Origin: Gonatopus flavifemur
Taxonomy: Eukaryota > Arthropoda > Insecta > Hymenoptera > Dryinidae
Assembly (NCBI GenBank): GCA_018340375.1
Contig: JAFFJZ010000002.1
Location: 24,260,001 to 24,324,000 of the forward strand
DNA length: 64,000 nucleotides
Direction of reading: 5' to 3'
Part shown: positions 1-11,042 of the stretch, one piece after another
Numbering within the stretch: the stretch's first letter is position 1
Layout: every line of letters starts with the position of its first letter
Position numbers and translations under genes: made by a program
The notes under the pieces: model-generated
Told to the model about the DNA's origin: nothing
Seen by the model: only the letters and a program-made list of their open reading frames with translations
Database searches by the model: none

Positions 1-94
1 TTGTGGTTTTTGTAAATTCGTGTATTTACGCGCCAATAAACTTATTTTCTCTCGGTCCGCGAATTATTTGATTACGTGTAATTTCCCACCCTAA

Positions 95-235
95 CAGCAC
101 ATCCACCGACTTCCACGTCGCATCCCCGTGGACTCTACGTGGATAAATGGTGGACGGTGGATAGAACGTGGATGAACGGAGATTCCACGCGGAGGCAACG
201 TAGAAATGTCCGGTGCTGTACGGGCAGATGGCACA
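95..235. mobile_element. short palindromic element with ACAGCAC ends, GTGGA interior
   Basis: Left end CCTAACAGCACATCC and right end CGGTGCTGTACGGGC are inverted. The interior repeats CCACGT/ACGTGG words. It carries the same terminal signature as the elements near 14.6, 15.1, 25.9 and 36.4 kb. No coding capacity. Confidence 0.5.
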
Positions 236-789
236 AGAGTTCCAAAAGAGTTCTCCTTGAATATATTGTATTCATTATCAGTTCTTCCAGACCTCTTATG
301 CTATCTGGGTTGAATTAAATTCAAGTGTCGGCCAATAACCGTGTGGAGCCATCTACAACTTTTTGGACACTATGTGAACCTGTTAGAGATGAGTTGTTGG
401 AGAGATTTCTGATTGGCGGTATCACGTTTTCCGTTTATCCTTACATGCTGATTGGATCAGAAGAAAAATTCAACAAAGAATTCTTTATGAATTCTTCTGG
501 AACTGTGGTGCTGTGTGGGGGTAAGGGGGGGGGGTGTGCTGGGTAACCAAATAGTAAAATATGAACAGACCAAAGTGCACATTTATAATAAACTCGGAAA
601 AAAAATTCTTTTTCAAAATTCAAAATTCGGGCTCTGTACAGACCTAGATGAAGTCTCAAAGAATCATCCTTGAAAATTTCAGATTTTTTTATGAATTCAG
701 TGTCGAGTATTTTAGTGCAAGAAAACGTGCTCCGATGGTAACTCTGGTATCCTCTTAAGAAGATGATAATGATCATCATCATCATCATG

Positions 790-1316
790 TGTTCCCAGAA
801 TTCGCGGACCGGATTTCACAGGTATATTTTGCAGCAAAAATGCAATAATTTCCCGTTTGAAAAAAATTTTTTCGACGCTTAGTTTTGGAGATATAAGCAC
901 TTTTAAAATCCTTTTTTCAAATCCAAATCATTCAAAAACACTGTATGCTATATAATTGAGCTTAACGCCATTCGCTAAGTTGGAAAACGGCGGATCTGTG
1001 GAAAGAAAATTAAACTATTTTATTATTGATAGTTCCGGAGCTATAGCGATTTGAAGTTGCTGAATTCTGATTGGCTGAAAGCTCAAAAATTTCAAATCGC
1101 TATAGCTCCGGAACTATCAATGATAAAATAGTTTGAATTTTTTTCCACAGATCCGCTGTTTTCCAACTCAGTGCCTTTGAATGATTTAGATTTGAACAAA
1201 AATCTATAAATGCTCATATCTCCAAAACTAAGCGTCAAAAAAAGTTTCTTCAAACGGGGAATTATTGCATTTTGGCTGCAGGATACACCTGTAAAAACCG
1301 GTCCACGAGTCCTTGG
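790..1316. mobile_element. palindromic MITE, GGGTGTTTC-related family, older copy
   Basis: Two arms of about 240 bp face each other around 1075. The left arm has ATGCAATAATTTCCCG and GCGGACCGG; the right arm has the inverted matches GGAATTATTGCATTTT and CCGGTCCACG. The centre carries TTTCAAATCGC in both orientations. Its interior matches the elements at 1327-1905 and 46427-46951. Confidence 0.65.
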
Positions 1317-1326
1317 ACAACCTGTG

Positions 1327-1905
1327 TATACAGGGTGTTTCAGAACTCGCTGAAACTGGCTGGAGGGATTGTTCTCTAGTGAAAACTAAGAAGATTGGTC
1401 TTTGGATCAAGTCGATCCGACGCTTAGTTCTCGAGATATGAGCATTTTCAGATTTTTTTTTCAAACCCAAATCATCCAACAGCATTATGTGCTACGTACT
1501 GGAGCTTGACGCCATTCGCTGAGTTGGAAAACGGCGGTTCTCTGGAAAAAAATTGAACTATCCTATCATTCTTTGTTCCAGGGCTACAGCGATTTGAAAT
1601 TTTTGAGCTCTCGGCCCATCGGAACTCAGCAACTTCAAATCGCTGTAGCTCTGGAACAAAAAATGATAGGATAGTTCAATTTTTTTCTCAGAGAACCGCC
1701 GTTTTCCAACTCAGCGAATGGTGTCAAGCTCCAGTACGTAGCACATAATGCTGTTGGATGATTTGGGTTTGAAAAAAAATCTAAAAATGCTCATATCTCG
1801 AGAACTAAGCGTCGGATCGACTTGATCCAAAGACCAATCTTCTTAGTTTTCACTAGAGAACAATCCCTCCAGCCAGTTTCAACGAGTTCTGAAACACCCT
1901 GTATA
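1327..1905. mobile_element. near-perfect palindromic MITE ending TACAGGGTGTTTCAGAACTCG
   Basis: The left end TATACAGGGTGTTTCAG matches the right end CTGAAACACCCTGTATA. Arms of about 270 bp include GGAGGGATTGTTCTCTAGTG, GATCAAGTCGATCCGACGC and AGTTGGAAAACGGCG, with few mismatches, which suggests recent insertion. TA dinucleotides flank both ends. It lies directly beside an older relative. Confidence 0.75.
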
Positions 1906-1984
1906 GCGGAAAAAACTTTTTCCGAGATCACCTATTTTTCAAGAGAAAAATAAAAAAAAATGTTTAATTCAGATTTTTCCATCG

Positions 1985-2180
1985 AAAAGTAACTTTCCAA
2001 TTTTCAATCCCGACATTGAGATTGAAAAATAATTGTTCAATTTCCAATCCCAATATTGGGATTAAAAAGTAATTCCTTTAATTTTTAATTCCAACATCGG
2101 CATTAAAGAATAATAATTTATTCACTCCTCAATCCCGACATTGGGATTAAAAAATTATTTTTCAATTTTCAATCCCAACA
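1985..2180. repeat. tandem repeat, about 40-60 bp units around CAATCCCGACATTGGGATT
   Basis: At least four degenerate units contain AATCCC-ACAT/ATATT-GGGATTAAAAA followed by an A/T tract. Each unit core is itself a small palindrome (AATCCC...GGGATT). Spacing and sequence drift between copies. Confidence 0.6.
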
Positions 2181-3066
2181 TCCGAAATAAAAATTGAGAA
2201 TTCAATTGTTAATTCAACATTTTTTATGAACCCTGAACTGGATGCATATTTGATAAAAACATATCGATATCGGAAAGTATCGTCCATTCTCTATCTATTG
2301 GCAACTTATTTACTTATAATTAGAATGAACTCTTTCAAGTGGAGATTTTACATTTTATTCATCTTTCAAATATAACACTTACATATAATGAATCACATTT
2401 TACAGGGATAGCCAATTTCCTTAATCATTGTCACTATCTTATCTAAAACACAGTACATGTTTTCAAGTTCTCCTTGCTATATCAGAGCCCTCAACCACGA
2501 ATCGGTACCGCATGGTTTGTTCGGATTGAACGGATTTCCCATGTGGCGAATGTCAAGTCTCTTTCTTGGTAACAGGAAACCGTACGTGGAAAAATTTTAA
2601 ACTGTGTGTAAAAACATATAAATTATATGTATATAATTTACAAAGTTTGTCCATATGGGACTGTATTAAACATGATTGAATATTTATATTTGTATCTATT
2701 TTTTCTTAACTCTATCAATCGGTCTTTATCGTTTTTTTTTTACAAAGATTCATATTGTTCTATCTCCCACATTTGACTGGAACGATCAAGCGGTTAGGGA
2801 AGTCAAATTAATAATATAGAGTTTTTGAAGTATTACTAGTATATCAATCGACTCAGACTTTACAGTGATCTTTTGATGATTAAACTGACAACAAAGCTTG
2901 TTTCTTCATTCATTAAATCTTCTTGCGATCATATACCGTCATCTGATTTTTCTTAACATTGATGTGGTTAACAATTTGATAGTATTAAGGTCCGGAGAGA
3001 TGAGCACATTACTCAGGACTTGGCCAATGCGACTGCAAGTGTTTCAGAGTACCATTAGTGGATATT

Positions 3067-3615
3067 TACACGGAAAAAAGTGAGTAGCTGTGAGATGGAC
3101 AGCCATTTTTTCAACTCCTATAGCTAAATTCTAAGAGTGATCCTTGCAGATGCAACCCGCCATACAAGCGTACCGACTGCGTAAACATTTTCTCGGCAAG
3201 AATACTTTGAACTGATATCATGGAGAAGTATGGTACATCGCCCGAATTTCGAATTTCGAAGAACAATTTTTTTCTCAGTCGATAACACAAACTTTTTTTT
3301 GGAAATTCAAAATTCGGGTGATGTACCGCGATAGATAAAAGATTGAAGATGGATTCCTGAAAATTTCATACTTCTTCATGAATTCAGTTCAAAGTATTCT
3401 TGCCGAGAAAATGTTTACTCAGTCGGTACGCTTGTATGGTGGGTTGCATCAGTGGGGATCGCTGGTATCTCCTTAATTGCTGCAAAAAAATTTTCAGCTT
3501 CATCAGTTAAATTTTAGCTACTGTTGCTAAGAAATTAGCTGCCCTGTGGGTGCTAAAATGTTGACCTACAATAGCTAAAATTTAGCTGATACAGCTAAAT
3601 ATTTCTTTCCGTGTA
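3067..3615. mobile_element. TACACGG-ended palindrome with AGCT words, split by a nested palindrome
   Basis: The outer ends TACACGGAAAAAAG and CTTTCCGTGTA are inverted. The outer arms are made of TAGCTAAATTTTAGCT-type words and include GAGATGGACAGCC, also seen at 31.8 and 58.05 kb. A second palindrome fills the middle (3149-3450). Confidence 0.65.
3149..3450. mobile_element. nested palindrome, GATGCAACCC ends, TTAA-MITE relative
   Basis: GATGCAACCCGCCATACAAG at the left is matched by the inverted CTTGTATGGTGGGTTGCATC at the right. Inside are CGTACCGACTG and TTTTCTCGGCAAGAATAC with their inverted partners. The same GTAAACATTTTCTCGGCAAGAAT interior appears in the elements at 5516-6109. Confidence 0.65.
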
Positions 3616-3636
3616 TTGACATTATAAGCCCACTTA

Positions 3637-3773
3637 CCCCTGTCCAAAAGGTCCGATAGATTCCAATGAATTCCAATCGGTGCTGTGACAAAAACCGCAT
3701 AGAAACCGAGAAGATCTCATTAATTCTGATGTGATATGAGCTATCGGTTTGTATTGGTTCTTTCGGACAGGGG
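3637..3773. mobile_element. 137-bp palindrome ending CCCCTGTCC
   Basis: CCCCTGTCCAAAAGGTCCGA on the left and the inverted TTCTTTCGGACAGGGG on the right. The arms also share ATCGG and ATCTCAT/ATGAG words. A similarly built CCCTGCTCG-ended palindrome lies at 38278-38419. Confidence 0.55.
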
Positions 3774-4089
3774 TGGTTTGATATAACACTAACTATTAGT
3801 CACGGAAAGGAGACGTAGCACTTATTGAAGTTTTTGAAGTTTCGCAATATTTCAATAGATGCTCTTAGGAAATATTCCTTGTCCTTGTTAAATTTCCTTA
3901 TTTTTTTACCATTTTTTCTTCAAAATGTGGAGAAAATATGGAAATTTTGTGGAGACGCACAGTAAAAACTTTTCTATAGCACACTTATCGGAGATAAGGT
4001 TTATACACAATTATTATAATACATAAAACGTTTCAAATCTTAACGAGTTCGTCTTCAATTATAAATATATAAAAAGAATGGTATATGAA

Positions 4090-4330
4090 CCTCCAATACG
4101 CCCAGACAGCACAAATGCTCATTTTGAATTCAGAAAAACTTCTGGAAGAACTTCTTGAATAGTCCCCGTTGTGACAGTAAAATGAATTCAATATGAACTC
4201 AATGAATTTAAAATGCATACATGTTGAATGCCTGAATAGTTCTTTATGTATTCGTGATATGAATTCTTTCTCAAGATTAAGTTATTTATCATGAGTTCAT
4301 TTTGAATTCAAACTATTCATAATGAATTCC
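4090..4330. mobile_element. ACAGCACA-ended element with GAATTC words
   Basis: The left end CGCCCAGACAGCACAAATG is followed by repeated TTGAATTC/GAATTCAA words and a second arm with TGAATTCAAACTATTC. The same interior and end occur at 25855-26125. The right end is interrupted by the palindrome starting at 4335. Confidence 0.5.
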
Positions 4331-4334
4331 CCCC

Positions 4335-4477
4335 CGCAAATGCTAGACAAATCCGGATGAATCCTAGCAGTTCCTGAGACAAATACCGAGCAGTTCTTGT
4401 CCAAATCTGCCTGGAACTGCTTGTTATTCGTCCTGACAACTGCTAGGATTCATCCGGATTTGTCTGGCATTTGCGGC
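4335..4477. mobile_element. 143-bp palindrome, CCGCAAATGC ends
   Basis: The left arm CCGCAAATGCTAGACAAATC plus CGGATGAATCCTAGCAG is inverted on the right (CTGCTAGGATTCATCCG, then GATTTGTCTGGCATTTGCGG). The loop carries a smaller GCAGTTC/GAACTGC hairpin. It abuts the GAATTC element. Confidence 0.6.
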
Positions 4478-5515
4478 AGGGCCCCTGTTGTCGATCCCTA
4501 ACAGCAAAATGTGTCTCTGGAACGTTTTCCGAATGTTCAGAAAGCCTCCCATACGTTTTATCAACCTTTCACAAACGTTTCAGTGGCACGTTGTGCTGTT
4601 TTTGGGATGTGACACGTTGTTTCGACGTCGCACGTACATTGCTTCTACTTCAGATCCATCAATCCATCCAATTGATAGCGGAGCTTTGAAGGATATTGTA
4701 AGGGAGATCCGTCATTTGAAGACTTGAAAAAATTCATTTCACAAAACGAATTTGCTAAATGAGTGTCACGAGATAAAACTGTGCACACAACAGACAGCCA
4801 CTGATGAAATCGATCGTCTCCATGTAGAATTTAGACAAGAAATTAGTGGATAATGTAGATCAGGGGACGAATGGTTGCTCGATATAGGTGATGAATAAGA
4901 GCCAGGCGTTGATTCTTTACCTCAAACTTTTGGTTGAAAGAAAAATCGTGAAATGAAGTTGAAATTCGATATTGAGTAGTGTCTGAAATTTCAAAAATAT
5001 TGATCAATTCCTCATCCTTTAAAAAACTTCCTGAAAATCAGCTAAATTTTACCATTTCAAATGAGGGTTCTCCCAGTAAGTACAGCCGATAATTAGCGTT
5101 TCTGTGGTACTTCCATCAAACTGTGTGCACGTCAAAAATGGATGCTGGGTTGTTTCTTTTTCCTACTGTTCATCGTTAACTCTCCTTGATTTTGATATAA
5201 TACAATATATTTGTTTTTCTGTCAACCAAAGAGGTACAGTTTGGCATAGAACTGATCTCGATGCACTCACGACTTCACAGAATCTTATAAACTGCTACCA
5301 TGGTTTTGACACGGTTACAAGCACCAATAAATCCTGGAACTCCATTCTATCATTAATTAAAAACACTTCCTGGTTGTTGCTGTTCAGGAATAAACTTGTT
5401 TATCAGCACTTAATTAGTAATGGAACCAGTATTACCCCTACCAGCACAATGTGTCCCTGGGACGTTTTTAGAACGTTCAGGAAAACTCTCCTACGTTATT
5501 TAAACGTTCCATTAA

Positions 5516-5820
5516 CGGGATACCAGTGTACCATTCGAGTAAACATTTTGTCTGCAAGATTTCTCCGGACTGAATTTATGAATCAGTCTGAAATTTTCAG
5601 AGCATAATCTCTGATACTTTTTCAATCGCGGTGCATCACCTGAATTTTGAGAAAAAATTGTCTGCTACCGACTGAAAAAAAAATTTGTTGTTCGAAATTT
5701 GAAATTCGAGTTTATGAAGCATTCAGGATTATTTCCTGAAAATTTCAGACTTTTTCATAAATCCAGTTCGGAGAAATCTTGCAGACAAAGTATTTACGCG
5801 GATGATACGCTGGTATCCCG
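5516..5820. mobile_element. TTAA-flanked MITE, ends CGGGATACCAG
   Basis: TTAA at 5512-5515 and 5821-5824 bracket CGGGATACCAGTGTACC...CGCTGGTATCCCG. The arms carry TTTGTCTGCAAGATTTCTCC and its inverse. TTAA target sites point to piggyBac-type mobilisation. No ORF. Confidence 0.7.
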
Positions 5821-5824
5821 TTAA

Positions 5825-6109
5825 GGGGACACCAGGGTACCGACTGATTAAAATTTTCTCGGTAAGAATTTTCCGCACTAAACTTATAAAAAGGTCTGAA
5901 ATTTTCAGAAAATAATCTTTAGCACTTCATATATTGATATTTATCAACTGAGAAAAAAAGTTTTTCTTTCACATTCGAAATTTGGGCGATGTACCGCAAT
6001 AAATAAAGTACTAAAGAATATTCCCTGGATATTTCAAACCTTTTTGTAAATCTAGCGCGGAGAATTCTTACCGAGAAAATGTTTACTCAGCCGATACGCT
6101 GGTATCCCC
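5825..6109. mobile_element. second TTAA-flanked MITE, ends GGGGACACCAG
   Basis: It shares the TTAA at 5821-5824 with its neighbour and ends at TTAA 6110-6113. The ends are GGGGACACCAGGGTACC and CGCTGGTATCCCC, and the arms carry TTTTCTCGGTAAGAATT and its inverse. It is about as long as the adjacent element but diverged from it, so the two are separate insertions or an old duplication. Confidence 0.7.
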
Positions 6110-6611
6110 TTAACGCCTCAGTGGGACGTTGTGCTGTTTGGGATTGGGATACTTCTACCACATCGGTGACTCATGTGCTTTTCATTCAAGTAATTATGAT
6201 TTTTCAATTTGTACTACATTCATACCTCACACTATCTCGCTTGTAAATGCTGGATTATTATGTTCTTCATTATTATTTTAATTTTATTATATTACCATCA
6301 TTATTGTTACTGGGTTTTCTTCCTGTGTTTTCTATTTATCTAGCTCCAACGACAACATTTTGCATATTCTGTTCCATAAATATTCGATTGAGTGTTTGAC
6401 AATTCTGGCTTGATACCGCGTATTAGATAAATAATAAAGTACCGAACCCATATAGGACATTCATCGATCCTCCACTTTGGATTTGGTGGATCATACACAG
6501 AGGAATAGAAGTAATGACCATCGCTAACTGATTTTATAGTAAAATATGGACAGTTCAAACCGCGTGATCATAAAAACTGAATGAATAGAGTGTCCGGGAA
6601 ACAATGATTTC

Positions 6612-6880
6612 CCTAACAGCGAAATGCTGAGCAAATATGCAGCAAATTATTGACAACGACAACAACAGTTTGAAGCAATTTGCAGGGACTTTGCGTCGCC
6701 AAATGTGCAACAATATGCTGTAAATCTAGGATTTTAGCTCGAGTGGTTATCGTGTTGCTGGGAAGTTGCTTGATTTCATGAAACTTTCAATTACATGCCT
6801 AGCAAATTCCCAGCAACTTTACGAAAACTTGATGAACAACGTAAGAGCAACGATTGCACAGCAACTTTTGTTGTATGGGT
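6612..6880. mobile_element. GCAAAT-word element, partner of 16243-16507
   Basis: CCCTAACAGCGAAATGCTG at the left and CAGCAACTTTTGTTGTATGGG at the right bracket a stretch full of AGCAAATTTGC/CAGCAA words. The same sequence occurs in opposite orientation at 16243-16507 (shared GCGTCGCCAAATG and ATTGCACAGCAACT). Confidence 0.6.
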
Positions 6881-7063
6881 TAGATCTACGTAGATCTTAT
6901 TAGATCTTGCTTGATCCAAAAAATGGGAAATGAAGATCTGCAGACATTGAGATTTAGGTCTGGATAGAGCCCACACAGCACTTTTGATCTTCAAGATGTC
7001 TAGAGAAACTGTTTAGAAAAGTTTAAGAAGTCTTATGCAACACGGAAAGATATCTTTAAGATA

Positions 7064-7919
7064 CTGCTGTGGGCAAAAAGTAAGGTGAATTTTCAATTTA
7101 AACTTCGCGGGCTTGACATTTCGGGCTAGTTCTTTTTTTCTGAAGTTGGCAGAACTGTTAATGACATCTGTGCCAAATTTCATGTCAATGTCATTATCAG
7201 TAATACATTTACGCTTGTGTTTACCAAACGACCAAGAGTGCATTTTTCGATTTTTACAATGTCTGATTTAATTGAGCAGAGAAGTGCAATCAAATTTTGT
7301 TTGCGGAATGAAATTTCGGCTGCGGAAACTTTGAGGATGTTGCGGAAGGCCTTTGGTGATTCTACCATGTCGCAGAAAAATGTTTATCAGTGGTACAAAG
7401 ACTACAGATGACCAACACGTCGATGAAGTGAAGGAATTAGTGCTCAAAAATCGTCGGTTGACTGTTAGAGACCTTACTGATATGATGCGTGAAGCAATTC
7501 GTCTAAAAAGACCAGAATTATGGGCCAACAACTCTTGGTTTTTGCATCACGATAATGCACCGTCTCATACTGCACTCGTTCTTCGTGACCATTTCGCCAA
7601 AAATTCGACGCATATCGTTCCGCAACCACCGTATTCGCCTGATTTGGCTCCGTGTGACTTCTGGCTATTCCCAAAACTCGAGAGACCACTCCGGGGAAAG
7701 CGTTTCGAGTCGATTGAGGAGATAAAAGCTGAATCGAAGAAGGCGCTGATGGCTATACCGGAAAGGGACTATTTAGCATGTTTCGATGATTGGGAAAGAC
7801 GTTGGCATAAGTGTACTGTATCGAGAGGGGATTACTTTGAAGGGGATGAAATTGATGCAGAAGAATAAATGAAGATTTTTCATTTTACAAACAAATTCAC
7901 CTTACTTTTTGCCCACAGT
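7064..7919 (+). mobile_element. mariner element, internally deleted
   Basis: Inverted termini ACTGTGGGCAAAAAGTAAGG (right, inverted) and CTGTGGGCAAAAAGTAAGGT (left) flank the element, with TA dinucleotides at both outer ends as expected for mariner. Length is about 0.86 kb against the usual 1.3 kb. It encodes the broken transposase described next. Confidence 0.9.
7259..7868 (+). pseudogene. mariner transposase, frameshifted and lacking the first catalytic Asp
   Basis: The first frame (7259-7411) has the N-terminal helix-turn-helix: QRSAIKFCLRNEISAAETLR and SQKNVYQWYKDYR. It then breaks. A second frame (through 7868) resumes with VKELVLKNRRLTVRDL and, immediately after TDMM, joins REAIRLKRPELW. 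The block between these, which in intact mariners holds the first catalytic Asp, is missing. The later motifs survive: HHDNAPSHT (second Asp) and YSPDLAPCDFWLFPKL (third Asp, D34D spacing class). The protein cannot be active. The element could be moved only by a transposase supplied from elsewhere. Confidence 0.9.
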
Positions 7920-8149
7920 AGTATCGCTGTTTCGAATTTAATACTTACTATTCCACTTTACAATATTATACATTTGAACCAATCTTGAAAGCTCTATACT
8001 AGCTCTATCACTGACCGATCTGCTGCCAATCAAAGGGAGGGGAGCGTATCGTTAAACGTCGCCTCTAAGAATATCCATGTAATTTTAGCGTGAGAAAATT
8101 TTTCTGACCATAAGAAGCGATAGTTCTCACAAGACATAAAGATTTTTAC

Positions 8150-8475
8150 TCTCTCAATTTTTTGGAGTGAAAATCCACTCCCAAAGAGTAAAAATACTGC
8201 AAGTCCAACAAGAGTTAGATTTCACGGTTATAAAATGAGTGTTCACTCCATAAGAGTGAATTTTCACTCTCTTGGAGTGCGGATATCACTCTTATAAAGG
8301 GATAAAATTTCACTCTCTAAGCCGAGTTGAACCTTCACTCTGTTGGAATGAGAATTCATTCTTAGAAGGTGAAAAGTCGCTCTTTCTTTTCGGAGTGGAA
8401 TTTCATTCTTCCTGGATTTGCAGTATTTTCACTCTTCAAGAGTGAATTGTTCTCTCTAAGAGATTTATAGAGAGT
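8150..8475. mobile_element. GAGTGAAA-word palindromic element
   Basis: The stretch is packed with GAGTGAAAATTCACTC-type words (GGAGTGAAAATCCACTCC, GAGTGAATTTTCACTC) and ends in TCTAAGAGATTTATAGAGAG. The same word family makes up 32542-32918 and 54960-55110. It stops just before the TTAA of the next element. Confidence 0.55.
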
Positions 8476-8482
8476 ACATTAA

Positions 8483-10261
8483 CCCATTAAAGCCCAGATG
8501 ATCAGAATTTTCACTAACTTTTCAACGTGTTTATTTATCATGTTATCGGGCCGAGAAAAAAAACTCAGATCACTATTTCTACGTGAAATTTTATGCTCTT
8601 TCAGAATCTGGGCTTAAAATTTCGATCAGACACTCAGAAGAAGAAGTATGGCCGATTTAAACGTGAAAAACGTGAAAATTGTCGGAAAAAAATTTTTTCT
8701 GCATTTATTTCAACAATGATACCGCGAAGATATCAACTTTAAACCATGATCAGAGGTGATCATGGATCTCAAACATTGAAAAACAATTTTTTCCAGAAAA
8801 ATTCATCGACGCGTTTTTTCAAAATGGCGGCGAGAATGAAAAAATTCTATAAAAATCTTAATCTATGGTTTCCCCGAAAACTATGAACTTTAGAAAAAAA
8901 TTTCTAGTAACAAAAATGTCATAAAATCAGTCAAAGAACACTCTCAAATTATTACAGAATTTTCGGAGACAATTTTTAAATTTTGGAAAATTCAAAAAAA
9001 TCCAATTTGCCAGAAATACCTGAAAAATGTTTGAAAAAATCTCAGAATGTTTCTTGACTACTCCCTTGCTGATTCTGCGCAAGTACATTGTTTTTTTCAA
9101 TAGCCTCAACTGCTGCAGGTGTCAGTCCACTATCAACTTCGAGAAGATATAGTTCAGAGGCTCGATCCAAAATTGATATACCTTTTCCGCAAGCTTTTCA
9201 TTTGACGTGCATGATGGACACTGCAATAATGTACTCCCATGTATTCGTTCCAAGAAATGGACATGGGTCGTTTTTGTAAGATGTATCAGGCATCCATTAC
9301 AAATGCCCTCGTAATTTTCAATGCTACTCGTGATGGGAAGAAGAAAGTTGGGATAAAAGAGCTAAGTATTTCAATAGCTAAACATTATATTCAAAAAGCT
9401 CAAACAAGTCAAACATTCCATACACGATGTAATAGGGACAAATTGAAAAATTGTTCGAATGGGAAATGTCCAATAAGAACGAGGATTTATTGTGAAAAAT
9501 GCGAACTTTATGTGTGCAATAATTATTGGGCGAAGAAGCATTGACGAAAAAAATGTTGAAGTGAGAGGCAAGGGGACTCACGAGAAAAAAGCACCCCAAA
9601 GGAGACAAAGTTCTACCACGTCCACGCCGTTTTCTTTGGGTAATGCTAAGAGTAGAAAAAAACAATGTACTTGCGCAGAATCAGCAAGGGAGTAGTCAAG
9701 AAACATTCTGAGATTTTTTCAAACATTTTTCAAGTATTTCTGGGAAATTGGATTTTTTTGAATATTCCAAAATTCAAAAATTGTCTCCAAAAATTCTGTA
9801 ATAATTTGAGAGTGTTCTTTGACTGATTTTATGACATTTTTGTTCTTAGAAATTTTTTTCTAAAGTTCATAGTTTTCGGGGAAACCACAGATTAAGATTT
9901 TTATAGAATTTTTTCATTCTCGCCGCAATTCTAAAAAAATGCGTCGATGAATTTTTCTGGAAAAAACTTTTTTTCAATGTTTGAGATCCATGATCACCTC
10001 TGATCATAGTTTAAAGTTGATATCTTCGCGGTATCATTGTTGAAATAAATGCAGAAAAAATTTTGTTTCGACAATTTTCACGTTTAAATCGGCCATATTT
10101 TTTCTTCTGAGTGTCTGATCGAAATTTTAAGCCCAGATTCTGAAAGAGCATAAAACTTCATGTAGAAATAGTGATCTGAGTTTTTTTTCTCGGCCCGATA
10201 ACATGATAAATAAACACGTTGAAAAGTTAGTGAAAATTCTGATCATCTGGGCGTCAATGGG
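8483..10261. mobile_element. piggyBac-type element with inverted repeats of about 600 bp
   Basis: TTAA at 8479-8482 and 10262-10265 bracket 1779 bp whose ends are CCCATTAAAGCCCAGATGAT and, inverted, CCCATTGACGCCCAGATGAT. The arms run about 8483-9098 and 9656-10261 and match at many points (TTATCATGTTATCGGGCC, TCAGACACTCAGAAG, AATGTACTTGCGCAGAATCA inverted). The unique centre of about 560 bp encodes a transposase scrap. Autonomous piggyBac elements usually have inverted repeats of tens of bases, so these long arms are abnormal. Confidence 0.85.
9239..9544 (+). pseudogene. piggyBac transposase C-terminal remnant with Cys-rich finger
   Basis: The frame reads ASITNALVIFNATRDGKKKV, KELSISIAKHYIQKA and then a cysteine cluster: RCNRDKLKNCSNGKCPIRTR followed by IYCEKCELYVC. 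This C..C-R-T-Y/F-C-x2-C-x3-C pattern, with the preceding helix, is the usual end of piggyBac transposases. The catalytic core is absent. The frame just upstream (9088-9279) is probably another decayed part of the same protein. Confidence 0.65.
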
Positions 10262-10265
10262 TTAA

Positions 10266-11042
10266 ACGAAAGTCATGAATCATGTTTTTCTCTACTGACA
10301 ATCCATGATATGATTACTTCTAAACAGAACCGCTTTTTGATTGAAAACTATTTGTTCCCAGAAAAGAAAATTGATATCAAGAATAAAATGATGGTAACAA
10401 CCAGAAATCATTTCTGTGAATGTGCATGTTCGATCCCTCTTTATTTTGCTATACCAGTTTTCTCAGTGTACGTGGTTAGAAAGAGACTCGACTTCCCCAT
10501 CACTTTAACGTCGAATTTCCTTCCGTCCACCTCATATCCTTTTCATACACGTCTCCTGTTCCTCCATCTATGATCCACGGAAGCCCAAAGTGGAGGACTG
10601 ATGGTTGTGTTTCACGCGAAGCTGTCCTTATGTTAGAGGCAGGCAAGAGTATTCGCAATAATTGTTCCTTTCATGTAAAATATCCATCAAGTTCGGATAC
10701 AAGTTGCAGAACCTTGATATATATATTTTACATAAAAATAACTGAATGTAATTTTTGAAAACATTAAATATAGTCAAAAATCATATTACATCGTTGAGTG
10801 TGTTGAGATTATGATATTAATTTATTATGTCATCAAATTTGTTTTCCAACATGAATAGCTTAAAATCATTTGGTAAATCACCTGTGATAAGAAGACCCAA
10901 AGTATGAAAAAACGTGGGCGCGAAAATCGATTCGCATGAGTCATGTATCGATTATGTATAATTCATGCATAATATAGGCATACCTTATACATAATTATGA
11001 GCTATGTATATCTATAGTTTTGTATATTAGATTCTCTTTTTC
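10266..11042. other. stretch without a recognised gene
   Basis: AT-rich sequence with TATACATAATTATG-like microsatellite at 10960-11030 and short unconvincing ORFs. Nothing else is seen. Confidence 0.5.

Noticed and set aside
765..790. CATCAT microsatellite as a coding His tract
   Set aside because: It lies within decayed repeat sequence and the frames on either side close quickly.
1985..2180. CRISPR-like array
   Set aside because: Units are degenerate, spacers are A/T tracts rather than unique sequence, and the context is a eukaryotic genome.
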